Shown here: in pieces, positions 6,475-9,087 of the stretch | Layout: every line of letters begins with the position of its first letter | Position numbering within the stretch: position 1 is the stretch's first letter | Assembly (NCBI GenBank): GCA_027296045.1 | Contig: JAPUJS010000116.1 | Location: forward strand, 1-9,087 | From: a bacterium | GTDB lineage: Bacteria; Latescibacterota; UBA2968 | DNA: 9,087 nt | Reading direction: 5' to 3' | Notes under the pieces: generated by a model | The model's database searches: none | Seen by the model: only the letters and a program-made list of their open reading frames with translations | What the model was told of the DNA's origin: nothing | Made by a program: the position numbers and the translations under genes

Positions 6475-7230
6475 TTACCTCCAGAACGGACTGGCCATAT
6501 CTGAAAACACCACCCGCCCGAAATCGTCCGGAGAATGAAACTGCGGTTTCTCCGTCTGGCTTGCCGACCACTGACTGTATTGCTCGTTCGTCTTCCCCCC
6601 TAACCGGTTCAACCCCAGATTCCACACATCCCCCGGCTGCGGCGGTGTATGTATTGCGACGTCTACAAAATTTCGAAACGGAATGGCCGCCTCCAAAATC
6701 CAGTACAGATCCTCATCGCTATCGTCGTTCAGTGTCCCCACAATCGATGTCTTAATCTGAATCCCTTCTCCATTCCACTCCTCTTCCACCGGCACACCCG
6801 GCCCTTTGGGATGAAACTGATCCAGAAAAATGCCCAGCACGTTCATCTCGATATTAAAATACGCGTGCGGCCGATCCGGATTGGGCGCTGTAAACACCTC
6901 CACCGTATCGTCCTTCCACACCGACGTATCCCGCTGGGTATGTTCTGCCCAGATATGTGCATCTTCACAGATAAAAGCCACGTATAAATGCGTGTCATCC
7001 CACAGCATCTTGGCCACCGTCTGCTCCTTTTTCCCCGATTCATACCAGGGAAACACAAAGGCCCCCACGTCGGGTGCCGCAACCCAGGCCGGTTCGTCCA
7101 GCCGTCCGTCCACAGCAATCGGCGTCCCTGCCCGATAAATCGTATACTCCGATCGCCCTTCTGCCGATGCAGGCTTGATCTGCACCGTGAGCCAAATCAC
7201 CACCAGCAAACAGGCCAACAGATAGGTCAT
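6475..7230 (-). CDS. Secreted carbohydrate-binding protein, CBM9-like
   Basis: The product has 251 residues from ATG 7230. A hydrophobic signal sequence ends in ASA at residue 23, so export is expected. The mature part has the CBM9-like opening IAVDGRLDEPAW, then the strands AKMLWDDTHLYVAFICED and WKDDTVEVF, and near the end GDVWNLGLNRL followed by SPDDFGRVVF. This beta-sandwich family binds sugars and is often a stand-alone exported protein in sugar-degrading gene clusters. It is the last gene of the row, 73 bases after GH4. A TTG at 7236 would add MK, giving the signal peptide a positive charge, but it sits only one base from the ribosome-binding site. The ligand is not predictable. Confidence 0.85.
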   Translation of the reverse strand: MTYLLACLLVVIWLTVQIKPASAEGRSEYTIYRAGTPIAVDGRLDEPAWVAAPDVGAFVFPWYESGKKEQTVAKMLWDDTHLYVAFICEDAHIWAEHTQRDTSVWKDDTVEVFTAPNPDRPHAYFNIEMNVLGIFLDQFHPKGPGVPVEEEWNGEGIQIKTSIVGTLNDDSDEDLYWILEAAIPFRNFVDVAIHTPPQPGDVWNLGLNRLGGKTNEQYSQWSASQTEKPQFHSPDDFGRVVFSDMASPFWR

Positions 7231-7237
7231 CTTCAAA

Positions 7238-7243
7238 CTCCTC
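7238..7243 (-). promoter_or_regulatory. Ribosome-binding site GAGGAG of the CBM9 gene
   Basis: It stands 7 bases before ATG 7230 and only one base before the in-frame TTG 7236, which favours the ATG. Confidence 0.6.
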
Positions 7244-7246
7244 GTT

Positions 7247-7291
7247 AAAAAACAGGATTCAGAAGATTTAAACCACCTGAACCCTGAATCC
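7247..7291 (-). terminator. Terminator-like hairpin between GH4 and CBM9 genes
   Basis: On the minus strand GGATTCAG (7291-7284) pairs perfectly with CTGAATCC (7262-7255) across a 21-base loop. TGTTTTTT follows and then the CBM9 ribosome-binding site. The long loop makes it weak; it may give partial termination or protect the 3' end of the GH4 message. Confidence 0.4.
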
Positions 7292-7303
7292 CACGCAGTA
7301 CCA

Positions 7304-8686
7304 TTAATCCATCAGATACACTTTCTCGTGCCCTTCCGGCCAGGGATATTTGAAGCGTTCGGCCAACTCCTGGTTCGCCGGCTGAGCAAGCACTTCCTCC
7401 AGTGCCATAAACGCCTGTTTGTAAGACCGCGTCTGGTGATTCTCCAGCGCATTATAAAGCAACATACTTTTATCCCCGGTCTTGTAGGCCTCGATGCCCC
7501 GCTCCATTCCCAAAATCGTCGGTAAGAGCTGCTCCAGCATAATCTTCTTGGGCAAAGCCCCCACATGAATCGGCTGAATCCCTTTCTTATTAATCAAGGC
7601 CGGCACTTCCACCACCACATCGTCGTCCACTCCTTCCAGGGCGCTGTTGTTGGGCACATTCACCTGAAATACGCCTTCCACATTATTTGTCAGCGCATCG
7701 ATAATCGGCACCTGCTGCTCCCGCGTCTTCTCCGTTCCAAACACCTCTGTCATCTTCGCCCCCGAATCGGTAGCGGCACCCCGAATCTCTGCCATCCGTT
7801 TCTCCAGCTTCTCCACATGAAGAGGACGGGCAAGGTGTGTATCCGGTCCTCCCCAGGGCTCGCCAAACCACCATTTCTTGGTATCAATATCCGTGTGATA
7901 CCACCACCCGCCACTGCGCGGCGAATCGCCAATCGGGAACAACCCATACATCCGATACTGATGTACGGCTCCCCGTGAAAGCTGGATATCATGCGTACCT
8001 TGTGCCACATGTGTCTTCCAGTATTCCAACCCCTGATCTTCAATCCACTGATCGATCAACGGATACGCATCTTCTCCATCGTACAAAAAATGCGTCATCC
8101 AGATACAGTGATTCACCCCCGGAGCTTGAAAATCCACCCGATCCAGATCCAGCCCCAACACCTTGCAAATGTGAAAATATCCATAATGGCCGTGACACAA
8201 TCCGCAGACCTTGATATCGGTTTCCCGGGTCATCAACGTACACCCGTCAAACACCGGATTTCCAGACTGGATAAGCCACGCGTCCGGACAGATCCGTTCC
8301 ATATCCCGCGCCACCCCCATCATCAGTTCAAACTGGTAAAAGCTTCCGGCACTCACACCCCGATAATAATACCCGTGCTTGCCCATCATCTCTCGCATAT
8401 CCCGCTGATGATAATGGCTTTGCACCATAGCGGTATTAATCACAAAGTCGGCATCTTTCAGAGAAACCTCTCGATCCGTGGTCTGTTCAAACCGCAAATC
8501 CGACCCGATCTCGGCCGTATACCGTTCTGCCATCCTGGTAACCGCCTCCAACCGCTCTGCGTCGATATCCATAAACGACACTTCGCTGCCCTTCAAATTC
8601 TCCGTCAAACACAGATCCTTCACCAACCCCAACGAAAACGTCGCACTGCCCGCTCCAATCACGCTAATCTTCACCGATTCAGGCAT
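7304..8686 (-). CDS. Glycoside hydrolase family 4 enzyme (NAD- and metal-dependent), CHGx type: possible alpha-glucuronidase/galacturonidase
   Basis: The product has 460 residues, a normal GH4 length. GH4 enzymes cleave glycosides by a redox-elimination route needing NAD and a divalent metal, in the cytoplasm. The Rossmann start is KISVIGAGSATFSLG (6-20) with an acidic pair at D40/D42. The metal and active-site motifs are SGNPVFDGCT (141-150) and C164-H165-G166-H167, then H193 in PGVNHCIWMTHF. The Cys-His spacing of 29 equals that of Thermotoga AglA (C174/H203). The CHG signature is the one reported for alpha-glucuronidase-type members, unlike CHEV (glucosidase) or CHSV (galactosidase). AAGGAGG at 8692-8698 lies 5 bases before ATG 8686; the ATG just before it (8689) is only 2 bases away. 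It sits between the isomerase and the CBM9 gene. Substrate is inferred from one motif. Confidence 0.88.
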   Translation of the reverse strand: MPESVKISVIGAGSATFSLGLVKDLCLTENLKGSEVSFMDIDAERLEAVTRMAERYTAEIGSDLRFEQTTDREVSLKDADFVINTAMVQSHYHQRDMREMMGKHGYYYRGVSAGSFYQFELMMGVARDMERICPDAWLIQSGNPVFDGCTLMTRETDIKVCGLCHGHYGYFHICKVLGLDLDRVDFQAPGVNHCIWMTHFLYDGEDAYPLIDQWIEDQGLEYWKTHVAQGTHDIQLSRGAVHQYRMYGLFPIGDSPRSGGWWYHTDIDTKKWWFGEPWGGPDTHLARPLHVEKLEKRMAEIRGAATDSGAKMTEVFGTEKTREQQVPIIDALTNNVEGVFQVNVPNNSALEGVDDDVVVEVPALINKKGIQPIHVGALPKKIMLEQLLPTILGMERGIEAYKTGDKSMLLYNALENHQTRSYKQAFMALEEVLAQPANQELAERFKYPWPEGHEKVYLMD

Positions 8687-8691
8687 CATAT

Positions 8692-8698
8692 CCTCCTT
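8692..8698 (-). promoter_or_regulatory. Ribosome-binding site AAGGAGG of the GH4 gene
   Basis: It decides between two adjacent ATG codons (8689 and 8686); spacing of 5 favours 8686. It also rules out longer in-frame starts up to 8761, which would overlap the upstream gene. Confidence 0.7.
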
Positions 8699-8724
8699 AA
8701 AAAATAAAATTTCGGGTTCCCGAA
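8699..8724 (-). terminator. Terminator-like hairpin between the isomerase and GH4 genes
   Basis: TTCGGG and CCCGAA (8711-8724) form a short hairpin. On the minus strand ATTTTATTTTTT follows, running into the GH4 ribosome-binding site. The stem is only 5-6 bp, so read-through or partial attenuation is likely. Confidence 0.4.
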
Positions 8725-8732
8725 CTTGAAAC

Positions 8733-9087
8733 CTAACAAAGTGTCCGCAAAAATGCAGCATCCGCCTTCAACGCCGTCTCTGAATCCTCCTTCACAAACT
8801 CTACCTCCAAATCCCCGTCAAACCCGACCTGTTTCAACTCCTCCACAACCGCCCGGTAATCCACCAAACCCTGCTCAATCAAAGCCCGTTCATTGCTCCC
8901 TGTAGCCATATAATTCTGGGCGTGCACCGTGGTCACATACGTCGCGACCTGCCGAAGGGTCTCCATCATCTCCTCTGGCGTGTCGTGATACATCGGTTGA
9001 AAATTCATCCGGAAATTTGACCGATCCACCCCATCGATCAACCGCAAACACCCTTTCGCCGTATCCGACAACCGCCCATTATGCATC
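8733..9087 (-). CDS. Sugar phosphate isomerase/epimerase family (TIM barrel), C-terminal part
   Basis: The last about 117 residues are in the window; the start lies beyond the right edge. Features of the xylose-isomerase-like TIM barrel are HNGRLSDTAKGCLRLID, then a late strand YVTTVHAQN where the histidine is a usual metal ligand, and DYRAVVEELKQVGFDGDLEVEF near the end, where the glutamate closes the metal site. These enzymes isomerise or epimerise sugars or sugar acids, or act as related lyases. The stop is 46 bases before the GH4 start and the strand is the same, which suggests co-transcription. The substrate is unknown. The ATG near the window edge (9086) is internal to the fold, not the true start. 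Confidence 0.8.
   Translation of the reverse strand, partial: MHNGRLSDTAKGCLRLIDGVDRSNFRMNFQPMYHDTPEEMMETLRQVATYVTTVHAQNYMATGSNERALIEQGLVDYRAVVEELKQVGFDGDLEVEFVKEDSETALKADAAFLRTLC

Noticed and set aside
7991..8707. 238-codon open frame opposite GH4
   Set aside because: The His/Arg/Pro-rich composition is that of an antisense frame; the GH4 motifs on the other strand are decisive.

Overview
The window looks like chromosomal DNA of an uncultured, probably Gram-negative environmental bacterium. The base composition is moderate. The genes include a membrane histidine kinase, a FapA-type flagellar accessory protein with a sigma-54-like promoter, and a secreted CBM9-like protein beside an NAD-dependent GH4 glycosidase and a sugar isomerase. 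That mix is seen in Poribacteria/Latescibacteria-like lineages and other sugar-degrading phyla, but the phylum is a guess and nothing in the sequence fixes it.

Layout. (1) 1-825, minus: the 5' part of a thiamine-diphosphate (ThDP) enzyme of the acetolactate-synthase type. It runs off the left edge and appears to lack the usual middle domain. (2) 826-978: divergent intergenic region. (3) 979-3387, plus: a hybrid sensor kinase with an exported parallel beta-helix, one membrane segment, coiled coil, GAF domain and HisKA/HATPase core. A hairpin follows it. (4) 3597-5759, minus: a long FapA/DUF342 protein, convergent with the kinase. (5) 5760-6474: a 715-base intergenic region holding a leader with hairpins, a near-consensus -24/-12 (sigma-54) promoter facing fapA, an opposite-strand promoter plus strong terminator that together look like a small RNA gene, a truncated second copy of the 5' end of the ThDP gene, and a terminator. 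(6) 6475-9087, minus: an operon-like row of sugar phosphate isomerase/epimerase (partial), GH4 glycosidase and secreted CBM9-like protein, with terminator-like hairpins in both gaps.

The main structural observation is a 148-bp direct repeat (737-884 and 6211-6358, 142/148 identical, no gaps). It brackets the whole kinase + fapA + small-RNA segment. Each copy holds the upstream region and first 29 codons of the ThDP gene. This is the pattern left by single-crossover (Campbell-type) insertion or a partial duplication. Recombination between the copies would remove 5,474 bp and place the ThDP gene directly after the CBM9 gene, in the same direction as the sugar operon. No integrase or transposase is visible between the repeats.

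Functionally, the right-hand operon fits uptake or processing of a glycoside, possibly a uronide given the CHGx motif of the GH4 enzyme. The bracketed module pairs an orphan sensor kinase, whose exported domain resembles polysaccharide-binding beta-helices, with a flagellar/surface accessory gene that appears to be under sigma-54 control. A link from sugar sensing to motility or surface change is a hypothesis only.
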